Source of the DNA: Pseudomonadota bacterium
GTDB lineage: Bacteria > Desulfobacterota > Binatia > Binatales > Binataceae
DNA: 64,000 nt
Assembly (NCBI GenBank): GCA_021325355.1
Contig: JAJPHI010000009.1
Location: 124,001-188,000, forward strand
Direction of reading: 5' to 3'
Under the pieces are notes generated by a model. The model was given only the letters and a program-made list of their open reading frames with translations. It did not search any database and was not told where the DNA came from. Shown in pieces: positions 8,728 to 16,426 of this stretch. The translations under genes were made by a program, and so were the position numbers. The number at the start of each line of letters is the position of its first letter. The first letter of the stretch is position 1.

Positions 8728-9984
8728 ATGGATAAAATCGTCATTCATGGCGGCGTCGCGCTGCGGGGACGAATCGCGGTCAGCGGCAGCAAGAACGCGG
8801 CGCTGCCGATCCTGATGAGTTCGCTGCTGACGACGGAACCCGTCGTCGTGCATAACGTGCCGCGCCTGCGCGACGTGCATACGGCGCTCGGCCTGCTCGA
8901 AGGTCTCGGGGTGAAGATCCAGTGGATCGACGAGCACAGCGTGCAACTGCATGCGCGCGAGGTGATCGGTCATGAGGCCTCCTACGAGCTGGTCAAGACG
9001 ATGCGGGCGTCGTTCTGCGTGCTGGGCCCGCTGCTCGCGCGGACCGGCCGGGCGCGGGTCTCAACTCCGGGCGGATGCGCGATCGGGGCGCGGCCGGTAA
9101 ACCTGCATATCAACGGCATCCGAGCGCTCGGCGCGCGAATCCAGTTGCGCCATGGTTACGTCGAGGCGCACGCGCAGCATCTGCAGGGCGCGCGGCTCTG
9201 GCTGGATAATCCTTCGGTCGGCGCCACGGAAAATATCATGATGGCGGCGGTGCGCGCGCGCGGCCATACGACGATCGAAAACGCCGCGCGCGAACCCGAA
9301 GTCCAGGATCTCGGCCGGATGCTGATGGCGATGGGCGCGCAGATCGAGGGCGTCGGCACGCACGTCATCGAGATCGAGGGCGTCGAGCGCCTGCATGGCG
9401 CGGAATATCACGTGAGTCCGGATCGAATCGAGGCGGGCTCCTTCATGATCGCGGCGGCGATCACCGGGGGCGAGGTCCTGATTGAAAACGCCCCGGCGCA
9501 TCAGCTCGACGCGCTGAGCGTCAAGCTGCGCGAGGCGGGCGCGACGGTCACGGTGGTTGACGGCGGTATCCAGGTGACGCGGGCGGGGGCGTTGCGTCCG
9601 CTCGAGGTCCGCACCCTGCCCTATCCGGGCTTTCCCACCGACCTGCAGGCGCAGATGATGGCCTTGCTGACGCAGGCCAACGGCACCTCGGTGATCACCG
9701 AGACGATTTTTGAAAATCGCTTCATGCATGCGCCGGAACTGATGCGGATGGGCGCCGAGATCGCGATGAAGGGCGCGACGGCCGTGGTGCGCGGGCCGAC
9801 GCGGCTCAGCGGCGCGCCGGTGATGGCGACCGATTTGCGGGCCTCGATGGGACTGATTCTCGCGGGTCTGGCCGGCGACAACGAGACCCAGGTCAGCCGC
9901 GTTTATCATCTGGATCGCGGCTACGAAGCGCTCGATGCCAAATTGCGCGGGCTCGGGGCGCAGATCGAACGCGTGCCGGAGTAG
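8728..9984 (+). CDS. murA: UDP-N-acetylglucosamine 1-carboxyvinyltransferase
   Basis: MurA transfers enolpyruvate from PEP to UDP-GlcNAc, the first committed step of peptidoglycan synthesis, in the cytosol. 418 residues. The N-terminus has SGSKNAALPI with the conserved Lys-Asn pair. The mobile catalytic loop STPGGCAIGARP carries Cys117, equivalent to E. coli Cys115, so the enzyme should be fosfomycin-sensitive by this criterion. FPTDLQAQ and RFMHAPEL near the C-terminus are also typical. Its stop codon lies inside the ribosome site of hisD, suggesting co-transcription of murA with hisD-hisB-hisA, a gene order known in several phyla. Confidence 0.97.
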   Translation: MDKIVIHGGVALRGRIAVSGSKNAALPILMSSLLTTEPVVVHNVPRLRDVHTALGLLEGLGVKIQWIDEHSVQLHAREVIGHEASYELVKTMRASFCVLGPLLARTGRARVSTPGGCAIGARPVNLHINGIRALGARIQLRHGYVEAHAQHLQGARLWLDNPSVGATENIMMAAVRARGHTTIENAAREPEVQDLGRMLMAMGAQIEGVGTHVIEIEGVERLHGAEYHVSPDRIEAGSFMIAAAITGGEVLIENAPAHQLDALSVKLREAGATVTVVDGGIQVTRAGALRPLEVRTLPYPGFPTDLQAQMMALLTQANGTSVITETIFENRFMHAPELMRMGAEIAMKGATAVVRGPTRLSGAPVMATDLRASMGLILAGLAGDNETQVSRVYHLDRGYEALDAKLRGLGAQIERVPE

Positions 9985-9991
9985 GAGCGAA

Positions 9992-11296
9992 GTGAGTCTG
10001 CGGATTCTGCAGCACGAATCGGCGAACTGCCGGCGTTTCGTGACCGAGCTCATCGCGCGGCGGGAAGCGAGCCCGGTCGGGGTTGACCGCGCGGTCGCGC
10101 GGATTCTCGAGCAGGTGCGACGCGACGGTGATGCGGCACTGGTCGCGCTGACCAAACGGTTCGACGGGGTGGCGATTGCGCGCGAGCGGTTGCGCGTCAG
10201 TGCGGATGAGCTCGCGGCGGCAAAGTCGGCGCTGCCGCCCAAGGAACGCGCGGCGCTGATGGTGGCGGCGCGGCGGATTGCCGCGTTTCATCGGCGGACG
10301 CTCGAAAAATCCTTCAGCTATCGCGATCCGCTCGGGCTGCGCCTCGGGCAAATCGTTCGACCGCTGCGGCGCGTCGGCATTTATGTGCCGGGCGGACAGG
10401 CTTCATATCCGTCGTCGGTGCTGATGAATGCGCTGCCGGCGCGGGTCGCCGGAGTGAGTGAGATCGTCATGGTCTCGCCGCCGAATCGCGCGGGCGATAA
10501 CGTCGGCGTGCTGGCGGCGGCGGCGATCGCCGGCGTCAGCGAGGTCTATCGGGTCGGCGGCGCGCAGGCGATCGCGGCGCTCGCCTACGGCACCCGGGCG
10601 ATCGCGGCGGTTGACAAGATCGTCGGTCCGGGCAACGCCTATGTGCAGGCGGCCAAGCGGATGGTCTATGGCGTCGTCGATATCGACAAGATGGCGGGAC
10701 CGAGCGAAGTGGTGGTGATCGCCGATGAAAAGGCGCGACCGGCGTGGATCGCGGCCGACCTGATCGCGCAGGCCGAGCACGGCTCCGGCGACGAAGCCGC
10801 AATCCTGATCACGCCCGTGCCGGAAGTGGCGGAGGCGACGGCGATGGCGCTCCGGCGCGCGCTCCTGGACCTTCCGCGCGCGGCCGAGGTGCGTCGCGTG
10901 ATGGCGCGGCGCGGCGCGGCGATCGTGGTTGAAAATCTTGAACAGGCATGCGCGCTGGCAAATCGGATCGGTCCGGAGCATCTGGAGCTCGACCTCGACG
11001 AGCCGCATCGATGGCTCAGCCGGATCGAGTCGGCGGGCGCGATCTTTATCGGCGGACAGTCGCCGGCGCCGCTGGGCGACTATCTGGCGGGACCGAACCA
11101 CGTTTTGCCGACCGGCGGATCGGCGCGTTTTGCCTCGCCCCTGGGTGCGTACGATTTTCTCAAGCGAACCAGTATAATCGAGGCATCGGCGCGGGGTCTG
11201 GCGGCGCTCGGAGCGACCACGGCCCGGCTCGCGCGGCTCGAAGGCTTCGAGGGGCATGCGCGCGCCGTGGAGGTGCGGCTCCGCCCGCCGCTCTGA
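9992..11296 (+). CDS. hisD: Histidinol dehydrogenase
   Basis: HisD oxidises L-histidinol to histidine in two NAD-dependent, zinc-assisted steps, the end of histidine synthesis. 434 residues. Seen: IYVPGGQASYPSSVLMNA, VDKIVGPGNAYVQAAKR, the zinc ligands Gln and His of AQAEHGSGDE, the catalytic Glu-His of GPEHLEL, and the zinc His near GPNHVLPTGG. GTG 9992 follows the ribosome site AGGAG (9983-9987) that overlaps the murA stop. hisB begins 13 bp after the stop. Confidence 0.97.
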   Translation: MSLRILQHESANCRRFVTELIARREASPVGVDRAVARILEQVRRDGDAALVALTKRFDGVAIARERLRVSADELAAAKSALPPKERAALMVAARRIAAFHRRTLEKSFSYRDPLGLRLGQIVRPLRRVGIYVPGGQASYPSSVLMNALPARVAGVSEIVMVSPPNRAGDNVGVLAAAAIAGVSEVYRVGGAQAIAALAYGTRAIAAVDKIVGPGNAYVQAAKRMVYGVVDIDKMAGPSEVVVIADEKARPAWIAADLIAQAEHGSGDEAAILITPVPEVAEATAMALRRALLDLPRAAEVRRVMARRGAAIVVENLEQACALANRIGPEHLELDLDEPHRWLSRIESAGAIFIGGQSPAPLGDYLAGPNHVLPTGGSARFASPLGAYDFLKRTSIIEASARGLAALGATTARLARLEGFEGHARAVEVRLRPPL

Positions 11297-11309
11297 CGTG
11301 AAACGGACA

Positions 11310-11963
11310 ATGAAGCGCGCAAACAAAGTCGATTTTTCGCCAGCCAGCGCAAGCCTGTCGCGGGCGGCGGCGACGCGCGAGGCGCAGATCGAACGCAAGA
11401 CCCGCGAGACCGAGGTGGCGGTCGCGCTGAAGCTCGACGGCGCGGGGGCGGCGCAGATCAAAAGCGGCGTGCCGTTCCTCGATCACATGCTGGAGAGCTT
11501 TGCGCGTCACGGCTTTTTCGATCTGCAGGTGCGCGCCACCGGCGACCTGCATATCGATGACCATCATACGGTCGAGGACGTGGGGATCGTGCTGGGACGC
11601 GCCTTTCGCGAGGCGCTCGGCGACCGCGCCGGAATCCGCCGCTTCGGCGAGGCCACGATCCCGCTGGACGACGCTTTGTGCCGCGCGGTGGTCGATATCA
11701 GCGGCCGTTCGTATCTGGCGTTCGAGGTCGCGATTACCCAGGAGCGGGTGGGTAATTTTCAGACCGCCCTGCTCGGCGACTTCATGAAGGCGCTCGCCGA
11801 CAACGTCGGCATGAATCTGCATCTGCACCTGCTGAGCGGCCGCAATCCCCATCATATTATCGAGGCGTGCTTCAAGGCGCTGGGGCGCGCGATGGATCAG
11901 GCGACAACGGTCGAGCCGCGCGTGGTCGGCGCGCTGTCCACCAAGGGCACGCTGTCCGGCTAG
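11310..11963 (+). CDS. hisB: Imidazoleglycerol-phosphate dehydratase
   Basis: Monofunctional HisB, about 217 residues, dehydrates imidazole glycerol phosphate to imidazole acetol phosphate. Metal-binding motifs are all present: FLDHMLESFARHG, DDHHTVEDVGI and NPHHIIEACFKALGRA, plus the C-terminal STKGTLSG. No histidinol-phosphatase domain is fused, unlike enterobacterial HisB. The N-terminus before ARTRET-like strand 1 is longer than usual by about 20 residues; ATG 11310 is chosen, GTG 11298 is possible. A 119-bp gap, without hisH, separates it from hisA. Confidence 0.95.
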   Translation: MKRANKVDFSPASASLSRAAATREAQIERKTRETEVAVALKLDGAGAAQIKSGVPFLDHMLESFARHGFFDLQVRATGDLHIDDHHTVEDVGIVLGRAFREALGDRAGIRRFGEATIPLDDALCRAVVDISGRSYLAFEVAITQERVGNFQTALLGDFMKALADNVGMNLHLHLLSGRNPHHIIEACFKALGRAMDQATTVEPRVVGALSTKGTLSG

Positions 11964-12082
11964 CGCGGAGCGTCGCGCGGGCGCGCGCCGAAGATCACGC
12001 CAAGGAGCCGTGCGATCGCTGTAACCAGCGCCGTGTCGGAGCGCGGCGGCGGCCAGCTTCTGAGGTAGAGTGTAGGGCAGTC

Positions 12083-12820
12083 ATGTTCAGCCGGTTCACG
12101 GTTATCCCGGCGATAGATCTGAAGGGCGGCAAGGTGGTCCGTCTGCTGCGCGGCGCGATGGATCAGGCGACGACTTACGGCGAGGACCCGGCGGCGGTGG
12201 CGCGCGAGTTCGCCGCGGCGGGCGCCGAACAGATTCATCTGGTTGATTTGGACGGCGCTATCGCCGGCGAACCGCGGAATCTGGCGTCGATCGCCTCGGT
12301 GCGGGCGGCGGTCCGCTGCCGGCTCGATGTCGGCGGAGGCCTGCGCTCGCCGGAAGCGATCCGGCGGGTGATCGCCGCGGGCGCCGACCTGATTTCGATC
12401 GGATCGGCGGCCTTTCTTGATCCGGCGCTGCTGGAGCAGGCGTGCGCGGAATTTCCCGGGCGCGTGCTCGGTTCATTGGACGCGCGCGATGGCCGGATCG
12501 CGATCAAGGGATGGGTCGAGACGAGCGCGCTCACGATTGATGAAGCATTCGCGCGCTTCCGCAAGGCGCGGGTGGCGGCGGTCGCCTATACGGACGTCGC
12601 CCGTGACGGGACCGAGGCCGGGGTCAACGCCGATGCCTACGCCGAGGCGGCGAGCATCGCCGGTCTGCCGTTGATCGCCTCGGGCGGGGTCGCGAGCCTC
12701 GAGGATGTCCGCAGGCTTGCCCGGCTGTACTCCTGTGGAATCGTCGGCGTGATCGTCGGGCGCGCGCTTTACGAGCGTCGTTTCAGCCTGAGCGAAGCGA
12801 TCGCCGCGGCGGGCGGCTGA
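12083..12820 (+). CDS. hisA: ProFAR isomerase (HisA)
   Basis: HisA, 1-(5-phosphoribosyl)-5-[(5-phosphoribosylamino)methylideneamino]imidazole-4-carboxamide isomerase, performs an Amadori rearrangement in histidine synthesis. 245-residue TIM barrel with two half-barrel phosphate sites: VIPAIDLKGGKVVRL (catalytic base Asp12), VGGGLRSPEAI, YTDVARDGTEAGVN (catalytic acid Asp) and ASGGVASLEDV with a final GxIVGRALYE-type loop. HisF would start with a different pattern (RIIPCLD). hisH and hisF are not next to it, so the pathway is completed elsewhere. Confidence 0.95.
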   Translation: MFSRFTVIPAIDLKGGKVVRLLRGAMDQATTYGEDPAAVAREFAAAGAEQIHLVDLDGAIAGEPRNLASIASVRAAVRCRLDVGGGLRSPEAIRRVIAAGADLISIGSAAFLDPALLEQACAEFPGRVLGSLDARDGRIAIKGWVETSALTIDEAFARFRKARVAAVAYTDVARDGTEAGVNADAYAEAASIAGLPLIASGGVASLEDVRRLARLYSCGIVGVIVGRALYERRFSLSEAIAAAGG

Positions 12821-12850
12821 CGGTTCGAGTTTCCAATCTGCGGGGTTCCT

Positions 12851-12860
12851 TTGCTATACG
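12851..12860 (+). promoter_or_regulatory. Extended -10 element of the acyl-CoA synthetase gene
   Basis: TTTGCTATACG region: a TG one base before TATACG (12855-12860) resembles an extended -10 promoter, with no -35 match. Transcription would begin about 12867, two bases before the GTG at 12869. Confidence 0.4.
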
Positions 12861-12868
12861 CCTGAAGC

Positions 12869-15049
12869 GTGGAACAAGGAAATCTCGCCCAGGTTCTAGC
12901 CGAGGTCACCGCCGCCGGACGGCAAGCGCTTTCCGAGATCGACTCGAAACGCGTGCTGGCCGCGCTGGGCCTGTCGGTCGCCATCCCCGAAGTTGCGCGG
13001 AGCGCGGAGGAGGCCGGCGCGATCGCGCAGCGGATCGGCTTTCCGGCAGTGCTCAAGGTGGTCTCCGCCGACGTCACGCACAAGAGCGAGGTCGGCGGCG
13101 TCGTGCTCGGCCTCAAGTCCGAAGCCGAGGTGCGCGAGGGCTTTGCGCGAATCCGGCGCAACCTGGCGGAGCGGGCACCGCAGGCGCGGTTCGACGGCGT
13201 CGCGGTTGATCGCATGGCGCCGGCGGGCGTCGAGCTGATCGCGGGCATCGTGCGCGACGAGCGTTTCGGGCCGATGGTAATCGCGGGTCTCGGCGGCACG
13301 CTGGTGGAAATCTTTGCCGATACCACTTTTCGCCTGGCGCCGATTGATCGGCGCGAGGCGCGCGCGATGCTCGACGAGTTGCGCGGCAGCGCGATTCTGC
13401 GCGGCGCGCGCGGCGCCAAGGCGATCGACTTCGAGGCGGTGGCCGATCTGCTGGCCCGCCTGTCGGAGTTTGCCGCGACCCATCCGATGGTCAAGGAGAT
13501 GGACCTCAATCCGGTCGTCGCCTATGAGAGCGGTCTTCGCGTGCTCGACGCGCGCGTGCTGTGGGACGCGAGCGCGGCGCCCGTCGCCGACGGCGATCCG
13601 CATCATGCGGAGCGGGTAGAGAATCTGAAGCGGGCTTTCAATGCGCGCACGGTCGCCGTGATCGGCGACAAGCGCATGGGCGGCTACATGTGGCTGCGCG
13701 CGATGAAGCGCTTCACCGGCAAGCTCTATTCGGTGCAGATCGACCCGAACGAAATTCCCGGCATCGAAGCGATGGGCGTGGTCAACTACAAATCGCTGGC
13801 CGAGGTGCCGGAGGAGCGGATCGATTATGCGGTCAGCGCGGTGCCGCGACAGGTCGCCCCGCGCATCCTGAAGGATTGCATCGAGAACCGCGTTGGCAGT
13901 ATCGGCTTCTTCACCTCGGGCTTCGCGGAAACCACCGAGGAGCTGGGGATTCGGCTCGAACGCGAGCTCCGGGAGCTGGCGACGGCGTCGACGATCGCGC
14001 TGGTGGGTCCGAACTGCATGGGTCTCTACAGTCCGGCGGTCGGGCTGTGCAACTTTCCCGACCTCCAGGTCGGCGAGGGCGGCGATGTCTGCTTCATCTC
14101 GCAGAGCGGAACGCATTGCATCAATTTTTCGAGTCAGGCGCCCGCACGCGGCATCCGCATCAACCTTGCCGCGTCGATCGGCAACGTCCTGATGCTCGAG
14201 GCGGCGGATTATCTGAAGCTGATGGCCGAGCATCCCCAGACCCGGGTGATCGGGATGTACGTCGAAGGGGTGCGCGACGGCCGGCGCTTTTTCGAGACCT
14301 TGAAGGCCGCCGCCAGCCGCCATCCGGTGGTGGTGTGGAAAGGCGGCATGACCGAGGCGGGCGCGCGCGCAACCTTTTCCCATACCGGATCGCTCGCCAC
14401 TCCTGCCGCGGTGTGGTCGGCGATGGTGCGGCAGGCGGGCGCGGTCAGCGTCTTTGGCCTCGACGCGACGCTCGATGCGATCGAGATGCTGGCGCGGGGC
14501 CGCGCGGTCACGGGTCGGCGGATGGGACTGGTGGCGATGACGGGCGGCCAGTCGGTGGTGATTACCGATACGTTTGCCGCCGCCGGACTGGAGATCCCGA
14601 CGCTTTCGGAAGCGTCGTACGAAGAGCTCAAGAGTTTTTTCAATATCATCGGCGGGAGCTATCGGAATCCGCTCGACGCCGGCGGGACGATCGGCGGCGG
14701 CACGGTCCATACGGGGAATCTGCAGCGGATCCTCGACATTATGCAGCGGGATCCGGTTATCGACGCGATCGTTCTCGAAATCGGGACGGGCTTTGCGGCC
14801 CAGCGCTGGGCCTCGCACGAGGACGAGCTTACGGGATTGCTCGACAAGCTCGCGGATTTCAACCGGCGCATCACCAAGCCGTTCGTGACGATCATGCATC
14901 AGGCCCACGTTCCCGCGGTGGTCGCCCATGCGCGCGAGCTGGCGCGGAGTCGGGGACTGGTGGTGTTCGACGGTTTCGACCGTGCCGCCAATGCGATCAA
15001 GGTGGCGCACGATTACTGGTCGATGCGAGCGGCGCGGGCCGGTGCCTGA
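12869..15049 (+). CDS. NDP-forming acyl-CoA synthetase, single chain with ATP-grasp domain first
   Basis: Member of the ADP-forming acetyl-CoA synthetase family, which interconverts acyl-CoA, ADP and phosphate with acid, CoA and ATP. The 726-residue chain starts with the ATP-grasp (beta) domain (about 15-235; GFPAVLKVVSADVTHKSEVG, GLGGTLVEI, MDLNPVV) and continues with the alpha part: CoA-binding Rossmann domain (about 255-380; TVAVIGDKRMGG, VGPNCMG) and two ligase domains. The phosphohistidine is probably in FSHTGSLA. Where relatives have SQSGA-L, this one reads SQSGTHCIN. Substrate unknown. GTG start behind an extended -10, with no ribosome site. Confidence 0.85.
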   Translation: MEQGNLAQVLAEVTAAGRQALSEIDSKRVLAALGLSVAIPEVARSAEEAGAIAQRIGFPAVLKVVSADVTHKSEVGGVVLGLKSEAEVREGFARIRRNLAERAPQARFDGVAVDRMAPAGVELIAGIVRDERFGPMVIAGLGGTLVEIFADTTFRLAPIDRREARAMLDELRGSAILRGARGAKAIDFEAVADLLARLSEFAATHPMVKEMDLNPVVAYESGLRVLDARVLWDASAAPVADGDPHHAERVENLKRAFNARTVAVIGDKRMGGYMWLRAMKRFTGKLYSVQIDPNEIPGIEAMGVVNYKSLAEVPEERIDYAVSAVPRQVAPRILKDCIENRVGSIGFFTSGFAETTEELGIRLERELRELATASTIALVGPNCMGLYSPAVGLCNFPDLQVGEGGDVCFISQSGTHCINFSSQAPARGIRINLAASIGNVLMLEAADYLKLMAEHPQTRVIGMYVEGVRDGRRFFETLKAAASRHPVVVWKGGMTEAGARATFSHTGSLATPAAVWSAMVRQAGAVSVFGLDATLDAIEMLARGRAVTGRRMGLVAMTGGQSVVITDTFAAAGLEIPTLSEASYEELKSFFNIIGGSYRNPLDAGGTIGGGTVHTGNLQRILDIMQRDPVIDAIVLEIGTGFAAQRWASHEDELTGLLDKLADFNRRITKPFVTIMHQAHVPAVVAHARELARSRGLVVFDGFDRAANAIKVAHDYWSMRAARAGA

Positions 15050-15196
15050 GGACCGCGTAGCCTCTCCGCCGACGCGCCGGCGTCTCGTCTGGTCGCAGGC
15101 GGCATCGTTCAGGCGAGCGATGGTGACTGCGGCCGTTAGCGCGACGTGCGCGGGATGGAAGGTTCTCGCATAATTGACGCGGAGTAGGCCCTTATC

Positions 15197-16198
15197 ATGC
15201 GTGCGGTTGTGGTCGAGCGGCCGGCCGCTATCGAGAGTAATCCGCTCAGGCTGATCGAGCGGGCGCGGCCGCGTCCGGCGGCGGGCGAGATACTGGTGCG
15301 CGTGCGCTGTTGCGGCGTCTGCCGGACCGATCTCCACGTCGCCGAGGGCGACCTGGCGCCGCGGCATCCGCAGATAGTTCCGGGCCATGAGATCGTCGGC
15401 GTGGTCGAGGCGTTGGGCGCGGGATGCCGGCGTTTCCAGCCTGGTGATCGCGTCGGTATCGCCTGGCTGCGCGAGACCTGCGGGCGGTGCAAATACTGCC
15501 GCACCGAGCGCGAGAATTTGTGTCCGAATGCGCGCTTCACGGGATGGGATCATGACGGCGGTTACGCGGACTTCGCGATCGTCCACGAAGACTTCGCCTA
15601 TCCGCTGCCGGCCGCGATAAGCGATGAACAGGCGGCACCCTTGTTGTGCGCGGGGATTATCGGCTATCGCGCCATCAAGCGGGCCGACGTGAAACCGGGG
15701 GCGACGGTGGGTTTGTACGGTTTTGGCGGATCGGCCCATCTGGCGATCCAGGTACTGAAACACTGGCGCTGCCGGATCTTCGTGATGAGTCGCGGCGGCA
15801 CCCATCGGGAGCTGGCACAGGAGCTGGGCGCCGAGTGGATCGGCGCGGCGGAAGAACCCCCACCGGCGCCGCTGGACGCGGCAATTCTGTTCGCCCCGGC
15901 GGGCGGCCTCGTGCGACCGGCATTGGCCGCGCTCGACCGGGGAGGCATCCTGGCGATCGCCGGCATTTATCTGTCACCGGTGCCGACGCTCGATTACGAA
16001 AGCCATCTTTTCTACGAGAAGGAGCTGCGCAGCGTGACCGCGAACACGCGGCGGGACGGCGCGGAATTCCTGCAAATTGCCGGCGAGATTCAAATCCGCA
16101 CGCATACGGTGCCGCTCGAGCTCGATGAGGCGAACCGCGCGCTGAACCTGCTCAAGCACGACCAGCTCAAAGGTGCGGCCGTGCTCCGCGTCAGCTAA
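15197..16198 (+). CDS. Zinc-dependent alcohol dehydrogenase
   Basis: Medium-chain, NAD(P)-dependent alcohol dehydrogenase of 333 residues. Catalytic zinc ligands are Cys42 (CGVCRTDLH), His64 (PGHE) and Cys151; the structural zinc lobe has Cys95, Cys98, Cys101 and Cys109. The cofactor loop is GLYGFGGSAHLAIQ. The GFGGxAH form and the short length resemble the zinc-binding alcohol dehydrogenase family protein group rather than classical AdhP. A GGAG lies 12 bases before the ATG, a little far. The TAA stop overlaps the converging yacG stop by a few bases. Confidence 0.88.
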   Translation: MRAVVVERPAAIESNPLRLIERARPRPAAGEILVRVRCCGVCRTDLHVAEGDLAPRHPQIVPGHEIVGVVEALGAGCRRFQPGDRVGIAWLRETCGRCKYCRTERENLCPNARFTGWDHDGGYADFAIVHEDFAYPLPAAISDEQAAPLLCAGIIGYRAIKRADVKPGATVGLYGFGGSAHLAIQVLKHWRCRIFVMSRGGTHRELAQELGAEWIGAAEEPPPAPLDAAILFAPAGGLVRPALAALDRGGILAIAGIYLSPVPTLDYESHLFYEKELRSVTANTRRDGAEFLQIAGEIQIRTHTVPLELDEANRALNLLKHDQLKGAAVLRVS

Positions 16199-16410
16199 TG
16201 GTCGTCGTCTTCGCGCCTGGGTGCGGACGAGGGGGTGAGGTCGTGGCGGTCGTCGGGATGCTCGCGATCGTCCTGTTTTCCCCCTTCGACGCGATAATTT
16301 TCGCCGGCCCACATCCCGAGGTCCACGAGTTGGCAGCGCTCGGAGCAGAAGGGACGAAAGCGATTCTGCGGCGAGCTTTCCGATGGGCGCTTGCAAATAG
16401 GACAGCGCAT
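16195..16410 (-). CDS. yacG: DNA gyrase inhibitor YacG
   Basis: Small zinc protein of 71 residues. Four cysteine ligands are in place: CPIC (3 and 6), RPFC (22) and SERC (26), followed by the LVDLGMWAGENYRV helix typical of the family. In E. coli YacG binds GyrB and blocks DNA binding. The C-terminal half is very acidic and charged (DDREHPDDRHD; REDDDH), as often seen. Its stop overlaps that of the converging alcohol dehydrogenase gene, and it lies on the same strand as glgB, which ends 16 bp upstream, so it may be co-transcribed. Confidence 0.9.
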   Translation of the reverse strand: MRCPICKRPSESSPQNRFRPFCSERCQLVDLGMWAGENYRVEGGKQDDREHPDDRHDLTPSSAPRREDDDH

Positions 16411-16426
16411 CAGCGGTTCTCCGCTA

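Noticed and set aside
12896-15805. Open frame of 969 codons on the minus strand opposite the acyl-CoA synthetase and alcohol dehydrogenase genes
   Set aside because: The product is Arg/His/Asp-rich with no domain, typical of the antisense shadow of GC-rich genes; the plus-strand proteins have clear motifs.
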